A stretch of 64,000 bases of DNA from Victivallis vadensis (GCF_003096415.1 NZ_QEKH01000010.1:93258-157257); one strand, 5' to 3'; positions 44,526 to 53,333 are shown, counted from the stretch's first letter. Program-made: numbers and translations. The notes: generated from the sequence alone by a model not told the origin.

Positions 44526-45602
44526 TCAGTTTTTCTTCTTCTTATCGGGCGTCAGGTCGCGTACGGAGCTGCGTTCGATCAGGATCGGTTTGACCCGGAT
44601 GTCGATCAGAAAATCCTTGCGCGTTCCGGACAGCAGTTCATGGATCGCCGCCACCAGCCGCCGGGCGCACTCCTCATTGTGTCCGTCGATCGTGGTCAGC
44701 GGCGGGGTGAAATAAGTGGAGTTGAGCGCATTGCCGTAGCCGATGACGCTGACGTCGCCGGGAATGGAAAGCCCGGCTTCAGTCAGGGCGGCGAATGCTC
44801 CCTGCGTGGATTCGTCGCTGACTACGAAAAGAGCGGTGAAATCGCAGCCGGATTTCTGCAGGTGAGCGGCAAGCGCGTCGTGGGCGCGGGTCATCGAGAA
44901 ATCGCCGGGGTGGATGTCGCAGTCGATCACGGTCGCCTCTGCGCCGAACAACCGGGCGGTGTCGACGAAACCGCCGACGCGTTTGCGTACATCCTGATTA
45001 TGAGGTTCGGAGGGAAGCACTGCGAGTTTCCGGTGCCCTTTTTTAAGCAGGCAGGCGGCGGCGAGCATTCCGCCGTATTCCCCGCCGGCGCTGACCGAAT
45101 GGATCGACGCGCACGCGAGATCGTACCAGAGCATCACCGTCGGGGTTTCGAGCGCGGCGACCCGGCGCAGTTCCTCACGACTGAGCCGGGAGCCGCTCCA
45201 GTGCACGATGTTCAGGTCGGCGGTGCTGTTTTCGAGCAGGGAGGGTATGTCCTGCTGATAGTCGTAAAGCACGATGGTAAAATCATAACACAGGCCGAAA
45301 GCGGCCAATTCGGAGCGCAGGGAGTTGGCGATCCGTTTCTGGCTTTCGCTGGGCCAGTCGGGCTGGAAAAGGGTGATGCGGCGCCGCGCTCCGCTCTGGA
45401 GCACAAAGATGCCGCTCTGGGCGCGGGTTTCGATCGCTCCGCGCTTTTCAAGCTGTTTCAAAGCGGCGTTGACGACGCGGCTGCTGACGCCGTACCGCAG
45501 CACCAGTTGCCGCGCGGAGTAGAAACGGCTGCCGGGAGTGAAGTTCAGCAGTTCCCGGTCGAGTTGTTCGTAAAGTTGTTCGGCACGTTGTTGCAGCAGC
45601 AT
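44526..45602 (-). CDS. GntR-type winged-helix / LacI-type ligand-binding transcriptional regulator
   Basis: The 358-residue protein has a GntR-like winged helix at residues 1-70 ([33 protein letters not shown]). A LacI-type sensor domain follows (about 73-340), with [51 protein letters not shown] and [17 protein letters not shown]. It has the same layout as the regulator at 5174-6295, though with distant sequence. It probably represses the prepilin, hydrolase-like and CBM9-like genes downstream and its own promoter, which contains a 14-bp palindrome in the spacer. Confidence 0.82.
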   Translation of the reverse strand: MLLQQRAEQLYEQLDRELLNFTPGSRFYSARQLVLRYGVSSRVVNAALKQLEKRGAIETRAQSGIFVLQSGARRRITLFQPDWPSESQKRIANSLRSELAAFGLCYDFTIVLYDYQQDIPSLLENSTADLNIVHWSGSRLSREELRRVAALETPTVMLWYDLACASIHSVSAGGEYGGMLAAACLLKKGHRKLAVLPSEPHNQDVRKRVGGFVDTARLFGAEATVIDCDIHPGDFSMTRAHDALAAHLQKSGCDFTALFVVSDESTQGAFAALTEAGLSIPGDVSVIGYGNALNSTYFTPPLTTIDGHNEECARRLVAAIHELLSGTRKDFLIDIRVKPILIERSSVRDLTPDKKKKN

Positions 45603-45636
45603 AAGGATGCTTTCAGTTATATGTTGTCTTGAATAT

Positions 45637-45680
45637 ATTATGATTAATGTAATCAGTTACATCAAGTTTTGTAATCAGTT
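45637..45680 (-). promoter_or_regulatory. Promoter of the second carbohydrate locus with operator in the spacer
   Basis: On the minus strand TTGATG, 17 bases, CATAAT. A perfect palindrome TGTAA-TCAG-TTACA (45648-45661) fills most of the spacer, and a second TGTAATCAGTT (45670-45680) lies 22 bp away, upstream of the -35. This is a typical repressor arrangement. Confidence 0.65.
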
Positions 45681-45787
45681 TTTTGGAAAAAATCCGGTTT
45701 TTTGCGGAAGGGGATGACAAAACGGAAAAAGGCGGTTACATTATAGAACATCAACTGTGGAAGAAATGATCCGGAAAGGGTGGAAGA

Positions 45788-46165
45788 ATGAAAATCCGGT
45801 TGGGAATACTGTGTGCACTGGTGTTGTTCGGCGCGACCGGATGCAGCACATTCCGGGCGCTTTTTGACGAGACGCCGGAGGAGACGGCCGCAAAACAGGC
45901 GAAGGCGAAGCAGGCGGCGGATGCCGGGGAAGAGTGGGAGGACCCGGTGGCAAAGCTGCTGAAGCCGAAACGGAGCAAACCGGCGCCGCTGACGGTGACT
46001 TCGTCGTTGAGCGCAGAGGAAAAGGCGCTGGTGGAGTCCGAAATGGGGCTGGGCGTTCAGGCGCGGGACGAGGAGAAAGCGGTGCGCGATCGCATGAAGA
46101 GGGATTCGGAAACCTATGAGGACTGGGTATTCGGAGGCAATCCCCTGAAAAATAAAGAAAGATAA
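45788..46165 (+). CDS. Small predicted lipoprotein
   Basis: The 125-residue protein has a lipoprotein signal peptide ending FGATGC, with lipidation expected at Cys19. The rest is charged and Lys/Glu/Ala-rich, with probable helices and no known domain; it includes ETYEDWVFGGNPL near the end. GGAAAGGGTGG precedes the ATG. It stands in front of the unknown gene at 46232 on the same strand. Function is unknown. Confidence 0.65.
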   Translation: MKIRLGILCALVLFGATGCSTFRALFDETPEETAAKQAKAKQAADAGEEWEDPVAKLLKPKRSKPAPLTVTSSLSAEEKALVESEMGLGVQARDEEKAVRDRMKRDSETYEDWVFGGNPLKNKER

Positions 46166-46231
46166 AAAATCCGCCGGAGAGGATCCGTCAAACCGCCTGT
46201 TTTTTAATTTTAATTCTTGGGAGATTTTTTT

Positions 46232-46765
46232 ATGCCGGAATTCAGTCGCTCACTGCTCGCCCAGGCTGCGGCGCTCACTGTCGTCGACACCGCCCGCTCC
46301 GCCGGGCTTCTTGAGCGTCCCCTCGCTGTCGACCCGGTTCTGGCAGAGGCGGAAAAAGAGCTGTTTTTCAAGATGTTCGAGCAGGTTGCCGACCGCCGCA
46401 GGCGCAATCTTCACGAACTTTCCAGCGATGAAGTCTCATCGTTGTTCACATTCGTTTTCGCCCGCGCCGCCGAAGCCGCCACCAACCTTGCCAACCGGCA
46501 GCCGAACCGGTTTGAAACGCTCGGCATGTTCGACGGCAAGGTTCCGTTGAATGCCGACGAACGGCTGGTCGGGTATTTCAAGAAGCTCACTTTCCCGACC
46601 GATTGCGCGCGGGCCTACTGGGAGTGGTATCAGCGCGACGCGGAGAGCCTGCCGCTGCGCGGCACCGATCCGATTCTGCCGCTTTTCGAGGCCCTGAAAT
46701 GGACCTTCCGCATCTCGTGCCACATCGCGGTGGAAAAGCTCGAAGCGGATGGTTTCCGTTTCTGA
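46232..46765 (+). CDS. Unknown cytoplasmic helical protein, 177 residues
   Basis: No family was recognised. The protein has no signal peptide or membrane helix and is predicted mostly helical, with Arg/Glu-rich segments (FEQVADRRRRNLHELSSDEV) and a conserved-looking aromatic stretch ARAYWEWYQRD. The ATG at 46232 (MPEFSRSLL) was chosen because GGGAG lies eight bases upstream; a TTG at 46217 would overlap that site. It lies between the lipoprotein and the RicT-like gene, which has its own promoter. Confidence 0.6.
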   Translation: MPEFSRSLLAQAAALTVVDTARSAGLLERPLAVDPVLAEAEKELFFKMFEQVADRRRRNLHELSSDEVSSLFTFVFARAAEAATNLANRQPNRFETLGMFDGKVPLNADERLVGYFKKLTFPTDCARAYWEWYQRDAESLPLRGTDPILPLFEALKWTFRISCHIAVEKLEADGFRF

Positions 46766-46776
46766 TCTTCCGGCGT

Positions 46777-46805
46777 TTGCAATCGGCGGAAATTCCTGCT
46801 ATATT
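46777..46805 (+). promoter_or_regulatory. Promoter of the RicT-like gene
   Basis: TTGCAA, 17 bases, TATATT, about 70 bases before the ATG. Confidence 0.6.
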
Positions 46806-46873
46806 GTAAAATAGAGAATTTCAGGATCGAATCCGGCGTCCCTCCGGCGCGATAACATATTTGGAGATGTTTC

Positions 46874-47884
46874 ATGGACCAGTTCTTCGCCGTCAAACTC
46901 GACAACGGCAGTTCGGTGGAAATCAAGGCACAGGCTGAACTCGGCCTCAAGCCGCATGATTTGTGTATTTTCCGCCGCGAATTTTATACCGACATGGGGG
47001 AAATCGCCCGGGAACTGGAAAAGGCCGCTCCCGTGAACGGGCAGGGGGAGATTCCGGTAGCCCAGCGCAAAGCGGAGCCGGCCGATCTTTCCACCGCCAA
47101 CGACAACGATATGCGCGCGCGCTCCGCGCTGCGGACCGCGCATACCCTGGTCGAAAACCTCGGCCTGGGCATGAAGCTCCTGAACGCCCATTATTCTCTG
47201 GACGGCAAACTGGTCACGATCCAGTTCAGCGCCGACGGGCGGGTGGATTTCCGGGAGCTGGTCAAGGAGCTTTCGCGGGCGCTCTGCACCCGGATCGAAC
47301 TGCGCCAGATCGGCGTCCGTGACGAAACTTCCATTTACGGCGGAATCGCGGTCTGCGGACAGCAGCTCTGCTGTCGCCGTTTCCTGAAGGAGTTCAATTC
47401 GATCAACGTGAAAATGGCGAAGGAGCAGGATCTTTCGCTGACTCCCGCGACCATCTCCGGCGCCTGCGGCCGGCTGAAGTGCTGTTTGAAGTACGAGCAC
47501 GAGGGCTATCAGGAGCTGGAAAAGGGGATGCCCAAGCGCGGCGAATGGTGCGACACTCCCCAGGGGCGCGGCCGGATCTGCGACCGCAACCTGCTGACCC
47601 GCAAGGTTTCCGTGCAGTTGGAAAGCGGAAATGTGAGCTGGTTCCTGCGCGACGAGATCACGATCCAGGCCGGGGAGCGCGGGCCGCGCAACGGCGGGGG
47701 AAACAATGGCGGCAACCGCCGCAATAATGACAACCGCCAGAACCGGACGGCCGGAGAACAGCAGGGAAAGCCGGGAAACAGCAACCGCGGCGATCGCAAC
47801 CGTCCGCCGCGCAATAACCGCAACGGGGGCGGCAGTGGAGACTCTGCTGGCGGAAACGGCAAAGAGCCGGAGAAAGGCGAATGA
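46874..47884 (+). CDS. ricT: PSP1/RicT (YaaT)-like protein
   Basis: The 336-residue protein matches the PSP1 domain: FAVKLDNGSSVEIK at the start, the central FSADGRVDFRELVKELS and IELRQIGVRDE. Two cysteine clusters, CGQQLCCRRFL and CGRLKCCLKYE, hold an iron-sulfur cluster in Bacillus RicT, and EKGMPKRGEWCDTPQGRGRI completes the domain. In Bacillus, RicT acts with RicA/RicF on RNA maturation. The last 65 residues are a disordered Gly/Asn/Arg-rich tail (NNRQNRTAGEQQ), suggesting RNA contact. The stop overlaps the metalloprotease start (ATGA). Confidence 0.85.
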   Translation: MDQFFAVKLDNGSSVEIKAQAELGLKPHDLCIFRREFYTDMGEIARELEKAAPVNGQGEIPVAQRKAEPADLSTANDNDMRARSALRTAHTLVENLGLGMKLLNAHYSLDGKLVTIQFSADGRVDFRELVKELSRALCTRIELRQIGVRDETSIYGGIAVCGQQLCCRRFLKEFNSINVKMAKEQDLSLTPATISGACGRLKCCLKYEHEGYQELEKGMPKRGEWCDTPQGRGRICDRNLLTRKVSVQLESGNVSWFLRDEITIQAGERGPRNGGGNNGGNRRNNDNRQNRTAGEQQGKPGNSNRGDRNRPPRNNRNGGGSGDSAGGNGKEPEKGE

Positions 47885-48804
47885 GTTTTCCGGAAGCAGA
47901 ATTGGCGCGCGGCGTCGAACTGGACGGAGCCGGTTTTCTTCCCCGCCGCGGCGAAAGTGCGGAGCAGTTCTTTCGGCGGGTTGAGACGATTCTCGGGATT
48001 CACCGTGAGTTCGAGGCGGAACTGGCGGCGGCCGGGGAAGTCGGCGTGTATGGCTTGCAGCTGCGTTCGCAGGACCGGATCCCGGATGAAATCATCGGAG
48101 AAGCGGAAGAGGTGACGGATCGATTGTACAGCTTTCGGACCCGGCATGTTCCGGGTTTTTTTCTGTCGCGCGACGTGGGGCTGCTGTGGGGCGGCTGTAT
48201 GATCTGCGACCCCGACCATCCGCTGTCGGTGTTCCTGATCCGCGGCGCATTCCGCAAACGGCAGCGCTGGCTTTTCTACAACCGCCGTGAACTGCTCGCC
48301 CATGAGCTTTGCCACTCAATGCGGCAATCGCTGGAGGAGATCACGCTGGAGGAGTATTTCGCCTACCAGACCAGTCCGAGCCGGCTGCGCCGCTATCTGG
48401 GCAACTGCTTCATCCGGGAGTATGACGCGATCTGGTTTGTGATTCCGGCGCTGCTGCTGCTGCTGGCGCAGGTGGCGCAGTCTTTCTGGTTGCCGGGGCT
48501 GCCGGTGTGGCCGTTCTGGCCGGTGGCGCTGGCGTATCCGGCTTTCCTGTTGATCCGCAATGGGATTTCGCGGCGGCTGGTGAAGCGGGCGGCAAAGAAA
48601 CTGGCTGCGTTCGGCGTGGAAAAGCCGTCGGCGGTGCTGTTCCGGCTGGACCGCGGGGAAATCCGGCGGATCGGAGCGATGGAGCGGCCCGGAGAGTTTG
48701 AACAATATGCGGCGGAACGGAAAGAGAGCGATTTTCGCTGGGCGATTCTGTGCGCCCGGTTCCTGACCGGAAACCCGCCGCCGGAACCTGAGGAGAGTCA
48801 TTGA
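47881..48804 (+). CDS. Predicted membrane zinc metalloprotease
   Basis: The 307-residue protein has HELCH (His141, Glu142, His145), a match to the HExxH zincin site, within LLAHELCHSMRQSLEE. A possible third ligand Glu lies in LEEYFAYQTS. Two hydrophobic segments follow (about 181-225). No established family was recognised. It overlaps the RicT-like gene by four bases and the Nif3-like gene by one base, so all three are probably co-expressed. Protease activity is inferred only from the motif. Confidence 0.6.
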   Translation: MSFPEAELARGVELDGAGFLPRRGESAEQFFRRVETILGIHREFEAELAAAGEVGVYGLQLRSQDRIPDEIIGEAEEVTDRLYSFRTRHVPGFFLSRDVGLLWGGCMICDPDHPLSVFLIRGAFRKRQRWLFYNRRELLAHELCHSMRQSLEEITLEEYFAYQTSPSRLRRYLGNCFIREYDAIWFVIPALLLLLAQVAQSFWLPGLPVWPFWPVALAYPAFLLIRNGISRRLVKRAAKKLAAFGVEKPSAVLFRLDRGEIRRIGAMERPGEFEQYAAERKESDFRWAILCARFLTGNPPPEPEESH

Positions 48805-49565
48805 TGAAAAGAGACGATCTTGTCGCCTGGCTGGACCGTGAACTCGACCTGTCCGCCTATCGTTCTGACCATTCGAACAACGGCCTTCAGGTGGAGGGGG
48901 CGCAGGAGGTGACGCGGGCGCTTTTTGCGGTCGACGGCTGTCTGGCGACTTTCCGGCTCGCGGCGGAACGCGGCGCGGACTTCATCTTCGTGCACCACGG
49001 CATCAGCTGGGGCGGCGAACCGCGCCGCTTCACCGGCGTGACCGCGGAACGGCTGCGGACTCTGTTCGGGAGTGGAATCAACCTTTACGCCGCGCACCTG
49101 CCGCTGGACGCCAATCCGGTGTTCGGCAACAACGCGGAGCTCTGCCGGCTGGCCGGCCTCGGAAAACGGATCCCCTACTGCCGGTACGACGGGGTGGACA
49201 TCGGTTTTATCGGAGAATTTGAAGCGCCGGTCACCGCGACGGAGCTGAAAACGCGGTTTGAAAAAGAGCTGAAATGCGCCGCGCAGCTGCTGGGCGCACC
49301 GGATCGCCCGCAGGGGAAAGCGGCGGTGGTTTCCGGCGGCGGCGGGCTGGACGCGCTGGAACAGGCGGCTGCCGCCGGGGTGAAGTTCCTGCTGACGGGC
49401 GAGCTGACGCATGTGATGTACCATTACGCGCTGGAGCTGGATATGACGGTGCTGGCGCTGGGGCATTACGCGTCGGAGACGACCGGGCCGCGCGCGCTGA
49501 TGGAACGGATCGGGCGCGAGTTCGGGATCGAAACTCTGTTTGCGGAATTGCCGACAGGATTGTGA
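48804..49565 (+). CDS. Nif3-like dinuclear metal centre protein
   Basis: The 253-residue protein belongs to the YbgI/Nif3 (DUF34) family. DHSNNGLQVEG near 20, FIFVHHGISWGGE near 60, NLYAAHLPLDANP near 90, ELTHVMYHYALEL and LALGHYASE give the metal-binding His and Glu set. Family members form hexameric rings, and links to GTP cyclohydrolase-like or metal-insertion functions are debated. The ATG at 48804 was preferred to a TTG at 48801. It shares one base with the upstream stop. Confidence 0.85.
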   Translation: MKRDDLVAWLDRELDLSAYRSDHSNNGLQVEGAQEVTRALFAVDGCLATFRLAAERGADFIFVHHGISWGGEPRRFTGVTAERLRTLFGSGINLYAAHLPLDANPVFGNNAELCRLAGLGKRIPYCRYDGVDIGFIGEFEAPVTATELKTRFEKELKCAAQLLGAPDRPQGKAAVVSGGGGLDALEQAAAAGVKFLLTGELTHVMYHYALELDMTVLALGHYASETTGPRALMERIGREFGIETLFAELPTGL

Positions 49566-49588
49566 ACGGAAAACGGAGAATACGGAAA

Positions 49589-50068
49589 ATGATCGGAAAG
49601 TTTTGTCTGGCGGCACTCTGCCTGACGGCGGCGCTTCTGTTTTACGGCTGCGCGCCGACGGTGACGGTCAATGGGGAAACCTTTGAGGCGCTGACTCCCC
49701 GGGAGGAAAAGGACCTGGTGCTGATTGCGCGCGCCGCACTGAAGCGGTCGCCGAAGGCGGTCGGCCTGCAGGAACTTCGGGCGATTGAGGATACCGAACC
49801 TGAGGTGGAGATCAATTATTACGGCGACCGGACCGGCGATGCGAAGGTCACATGGACTTTACCGGACCACCGCCGCACCGTCCAGTTCCGGGGGCAGTTG
49901 CTGACGGATCACATGGTCGTGCAGACGTATACCGTTCAGCTTTACGACGGAATCATCGATTACAGCAAGGGAAAACCCGTCCTCCGCCGCGAACCCTCGC
50001 AGCCGAAGACGGGTTCCGATCCGGGGAACAACTCCCTGGAGGACCTGCTCAGATCACCCGCTCGATAA
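49589..50068 (+). CDS. Small predicted lipoprotein
   Basis: The 159-residue protein has a lipoprotein signal (MIGKFCLAALCLTAALLFYGC) with lipidation expected at Cys21. A small mixed alpha/beta domain (about 25-140) and a polar tail follow. No family was recognised. It follows the Nif3-like gene by 23 bases with GGAGAA upstream. Its 3' end overlaps the convergent NifU-like gene by 20 bases. Confidence 0.65.
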   Translation: MIGKFCLAALCLTAALLFYGCAPTVTVNGETFEALTPREEKDLVLIARAALKRSPKAVGLQELRAIEDTEPEVEINYYGDRTGDAKVTWTLPDHRRTVQFRGQLLTDHMVVQTYTVQLYDGIIDYSKGKPVLRREPSQPKTGSDPGNNSLEDLLRSPAR

Positions 50069-50279
50069 CGATTTCGGGATCGATCTCTTCACGCAGAATC
50101 CGCTCGAGGCCGCCCTTGATGGTCATGGCCGCGTGCGGGCAGCCGCCGCAGGCGCCCTGCAGCTTGAGCTTCACGGTTTTTCCTTCGATCGCGACGATTT
50201 CGAGGTCGCCGCCGTCGGCCTGCAGGTGGACGCGGAGCGATTCGAGCCGTTCGGTGATTTTTTTGGTCAATTCATCCAT
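50049..50279 (-). CDS. NifU C-terminal-domain iron-sulfur scaffold protein (Nfu type)
   Basis: The 76-residue protein is a stand-alone NifU C-terminal domain: RLESLRVHLQADGGDLEIVAIEG, VKLKLQGACGGCPHAAMTIKGGLE. The CGGC cysteines should bind a shared 4Fe-4S cluster in a dimer for delivery to apoproteins. AAGGAGA precedes the ATG. It runs convergently into the lipoprotein gene. Confidence 0.9.
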   Translation of the reverse strand: MDELTKKITERLESLRVHLQADGGDLEIVAIEGKTVKLKLQGACGGCPHAAMTIKGGLERILREEIDPEIVIERVI

Positions 50280-50393
50280 TGTTCTTTCTCCTTGCGTAAT
50301 TGTCCTTGGTATGACAAGTTTTTCAATGATGCGGACAACCGTCCGGAAACCACGGCTGCCTTTCAGGTATTATATTGACTTTTTACCGTTTTT

Positions 50394-50945
50394 TCAAGTG
50401 CCGGGCCGTTTATTTTCCGAAAACTCCGGGAAACGGCGCACCATCAGCAGGCAGTCATGCCATGCTCCTTCGTGGAATTCATGATGCTCAAGCAGCCTTT
50501 CCCGCCGGAAACCGGCTGCACTGTAGCACCGGATCGCCCGGAGATTTTCCACGCGGGGATCGAGCTGGAGCGAAGTGATGCCGCCGCTTTCGGACAGCTC
50601 ACCGACGAGCCGGTCGAGAATCGCCCGCCCCCACCCTTTCCCCCATAAACCGGGTTCGCCGATAAAAAGATCGACTCCGAACCGGCCCGGTTCAGGCGGT
50701 TCCGGGTAATACTGCAGATAACCGGCGGGAGAATCGCCAAGCTCGATCAGGTTGCGCCGGATGTCGTCTTTACTGAAATATTCGGCCAGAAGTTGCTCGC
50801 GGGTGAATTTCCGGTCGCGCCCTTCGTAAAATTCAAGAACGGCCGGGTCGTGGAGCCATTTCAGCAGCAGCGGCAGGTCGGCGCGCTTCAGGGGGCGGAA
50901 CCGGACAGCAGCCTTGTTCGGTGAGGTGCCGGTGCAGTACTCCAT
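50394..50945 (-). CDS. GNAT-family acetyltransferase
   Basis: The 183-residue protein begins its domain with VRFRPLKRADLPLLLKWLHDPAV. It contains the acetyl-CoA loop WGKGWGRAILDRLV and ends with NLRAIRCYSAAGFRRERLL, the usual GNAT motifs. The overall form resembles RimJ/AAC(6')-like enzymes, but the acceptor (protein, antibiotic or metabolite) cannot be told. The start at 50945 places it eight bases after the HPt gene; the 33 codons upstream in frame shadow that gene. Confidence 0.75.
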   Translation of the reverse strand: MEYCTGTSPNKAAVRFRPLKRADLPLLLKWLHDPAVLEFYEGRDRKFTREQLLAEYFSKDDIRRNLIELGDSPAGYLQYYPEPPEPGRFGVDLFIGEPGLWGKGWGRAILDRLVGELSESGGITSLQLDPRVENLRAIRCYSAAGFRRERLLEHHEFHEGAWHDCLLMVRRFPEFSENKRPGT

Positions 50946-50952
50946 ATTGAAG

Positions 50953-51264
50953 TTAGTCCAGATTCCGCACTTCTTCGCAAAGGAGCGCGTAGGAACGCCG
51001 GGCGGCGGACAGGTCGCGGCGATGGGCGGCCTGATTGATTTCACCGGCGCGCTTCAGAATTGATATGGCGCCGACATTGGAGGAGCATCCCATCATGGAG
51101 TGGGTGACCGCGCGGATTTTCAGGATGTCCTCGTCATTGATGGCGGCTCCGAGTTCCCGGACATGGCGCTCAAGGGTCTGGCAGTAGGTGTCCAGCACCA
51201 TTACGGCGTTGTCTCCGGTGATCTCGAAATTTTCCCTCAAATGATCCAGAATCGCGCTTTTCAT
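50953..51264 (-). CDS. Histidine phosphotransfer (HPt) domain protein
   Basis: The 103-residue protein is one helical HPt domain with VTHSMMGCSSNVGA, whose His should carry phosphate between a hybrid sensor kinase and a response regulator. No kinase or receiver lies next to it, so its partners are elsewhere. The ATG at 51264 with AGAGG upstream was preferred to a GTG at 51309. It is apparently co-transcribed with the GNAT gene. Confidence 0.75.
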   Translation of the reverse strand: MKSAILDHLRENFEITGDNAVMVLDTYCQTLERHVRELGAAINDEDILKIRAVTHSMMGCSSNVGAISILKRAGEINQAAHRRDLSAARRSYALLCEEVRNLD

Positions 51265-51618
51265 AACGGGCTCAACCTCTGCTGTCAAACGTTTTGCTAA
51301 AATTAACACGCCTTGCCCGTATTGTCAACCCCCAACTTCATCGAAAGGTATTTTTTTCATTGTTTTCTTTTATATTGATGATTTAAGCTCGATTGTATGG
51401 AGAATTGCTAAAGAATTTCAGCGCGATAGCATCGACGGGGCAGGGAACAGCGGCAAAAGCACTTGATTTCGGGGCGGTATCCCATCGGTTGAGCAGAGCC
51501 GGCGGTTTATTCTGCGGAAGGAACCCCGGAGGCGGCAGGGCCGACGAGCTGAAAAGTTGACAAAAGTTCTTTTTAAAAACGCCGGCAGGACCCGGCAGCA
51601 ACAAAAGGAGCTTTTGTG
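51265..51618. other. Divergent intergenic region, no gene seen
   Basis: The stretch lies between the HPt gene and the phage-like gene. A TATATTG box at 51370 and TTGACA at 51558 are visible but not paired into a clear promoter. AAAAGGAG (51602-51609) is the ribosome site of the phage-like gene. Confidence 0.4.
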
Positions 51619-53037
51619 ATGGACGAGAATTTCGAACACCTGTTTCACCGCCGCCACCGCCTGCATCAGGCCAATCGGGAAGTATGGGAACGGAGCCGGG
51701 CCGCTTATTCCGGCGGCAGCGATTATATCCGGACCGCGCTGATCCGGCATGTTTCCGAAATCGAACTGGAATTTGCAGAACGGCTGCACCGGGCCTATTA
51801 CTTCAATTATCCGCGCAAACTGGCCCGGCTGATTACCCAGTTTGTGCTGTCGGTGGAGCCGCAGCGGGATGGAGCTGAACCGGAACTGGTCGAGGATTTT
51901 TCCCGTTCCGGGTTGCGTGCCAACGAGGTGATGCGCCAGTTTTCGACGCTGCTGAATGTGTACGGCGGTGCGGCGCTGACGGTCGAGATGCCGTTCTTCG
52001 AAGGGGAGGTCGATTGCGAACGCCGCCGCCGGGAGCGAATCCGTCCTGCGGTCAAGGCCTATTCGCCGTTGGAGATTCCGGACTGGAGCTTCGGAACGGA
52101 TGGCGAACTGGACTGGATTCTGTTTGAGGAACCTGACATCGTCGACCATGGCCCCTTCGCCCCGAGCACGACGGTGCTGCGCCGCCGGCTGCTGACCCGG
52201 ACCGAATCAATGGTGTTCGAGCGGGAACAGGGGACCGGGGTGATCCGGCTGGTCGGCCGTTCCGCGCACAATCTCGGTACGGTTCCGGCGGTCTACCTGG
52301 TCGAGCCGGACGGTTTCGGCCTGAAATCCCGGCACTACTTTGAGGACGTGGTGCGGATCAGCGATGCGATCCTGAACAATGAATCCGAAGCGCAGATGAA
52401 TGTGGTCAAACAGATGTTCGGCCTGCTGGTGATTTCCGACAGCTTCGCGCGGGGCGCGCGGACTTCGACCGCGGCTCCGGGAGGGGAGCCGGAGAAGTTC
52501 AGCCATGTGCTCGCCCGCTCCGCCGCACTGTGGGAGAGTCCGGAGGAGCGCGGCATCAGCCGTTACATCTCGCCGTCCGGTGCGGATACCGCTTCGATCC
52601 GTGCGGAAAACGACGCATTGAAGCGCGAGTTGTTCGACGTGGTCGGCATGGCGCTGGTGACACCGTCCCGCGACGCCCAGACCGCCGAATCCAAGGCCTG
52701 GGATTATCATCAGGTCAAGCAGTTCCTTTCCTGCCGTGCCGACATGCTCGAACAGGCCGAGTTGAAATGCTGGCAGCTGATGGCCAGATACGATGCCGCG
52801 ATCCCGGTGCCGGAGATTGCCTACAACCGGGAATTCGCGGTGGCCGACCTGAAATCCTCCATCGAGTCACTGGTGGAATTGAAACGGTTCTCCGGTGGCG
52901 CCGCTTACCGCCGCGAGGTCGCCCGCACAGCGCTGTTCCTGCTGGAAAAGGTGCGCAAGATCGATCCGGTCCGGCGCAAGGCGGTCCTGAAGGAGATCGA
53001 GAGCTGGCAGCTGCGCAACAGTGAGGAGGAGCGGTGA
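51619..53037 (+). CDS. Phage portal-like protein
   Basis: The 472-residue protein looks like a portal (head-tail connector) subunit. An N-terminal helical stem region contains YFNYPRKLARLITQFVLS, a central part VYGGAALTVEMPFF and a beta-rich wing. A C-terminal part has SKAWDYHQVKQFLSCRADMLEQAELKCW and a late SSIESLVELKRFSGG, typical of the final helical region of such proteins. This rests on overall character, not a diagnostic motif. No terminase, protease or capsid gene is present, so it is a fragment of a prophage or a domesticated gene. GTG at 51616 is an alternative start. Confidence 0.5.
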   Translation: MDENFEHLFHRRHRLHQANREVWERSRAAYSGGSDYIRTALIRHVSEIELEFAERLHRAYYFNYPRKLARLITQFVLSVEPQRDGAEPELVEDFSRSGLRANEVMRQFSTLLNVYGGAALTVEMPFFEGEVDCERRRRERIRPAVKAYSPLEIPDWSFGTDGELDWILFEEPDIVDHGPFAPSTTVLRRRLLTRTESMVFEREQGTGVIRLVGRSAHNLGTVPAVYLVEPDGFGLKSRHYFEDVVRISDAILNNESEAQMNVVKQMFGLLVISDSFARGARTSTAAPGGEPEKFSHVLARSAALWESPEERGISRYISPSGADTASIRAENDALKRELFDVVGMALVTPSRDAQTAESKAWDYHQVKQFLSCRADMLEQAELKCWQLMARYDAAIPVPEIAYNREFAVADLKSSIESLVELKRFSGGAAYRREVARTALFLLEKVRKIDPVRRKAVLKEIESWQLRNSEEER

Positions 53038-53333
53038 TGTTCGAGGAAAAATTCACCGAATTCGTAACGCTGCATTCACGGCGCGCCCCGCTGTCGGATA
53101 ACGAAGCCGCCGTGGTCCGGCATTCCTGCCGCGCCGTGGCCGCCGGGACGGAGAGCTGGTCCGCCGACCGGAGCGTGACCACATCGCTGGTGTTCCTGCT
53201 GCGCGGCGACAGCCCGGAGCCGCATATCGGCGACGGCCTCGAATACCGGGGAATCCGTTACGAACTGGGGGCCGTCACGCCCTGCCGCGATGTCGGAGGT
53301 CGCCTCCACGCCTGGCGCTGTGTGACCATGTAA
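53037..53333 (+). CDS. Small phage-like protein downstream of the portal-like gene
   Basis: The 98-residue protein ends with IGDGLEYRGIRYELGAVTPCRDVGGRLHAWRC. This beta-rich pattern is seen in small head-completion or head-tail adaptor proteins of tailed phages, but no family is certain. It overlaps the portal-like stop codon, supporting joint expression. A palindromic repeat starts two bases after its stop. Confidence 0.45.
   Translation: MFEEKFTEFVTLHSRRAPLSDNEAAVVRHSCRAVAAGTESWSADRSVTTSLVFLLRGDSPEPHIGDGLEYRGIRYELGAVTPCRDVGGRLHAWRCVTM

Noticed and set aside
50394..50945. Aminoglycoside resistance gene
   Set aside because: The GNAT protein has only general similarity to AAC(6') enzymes and sits with an HPt gene, without mobile-element context; resistance cannot be claimed.
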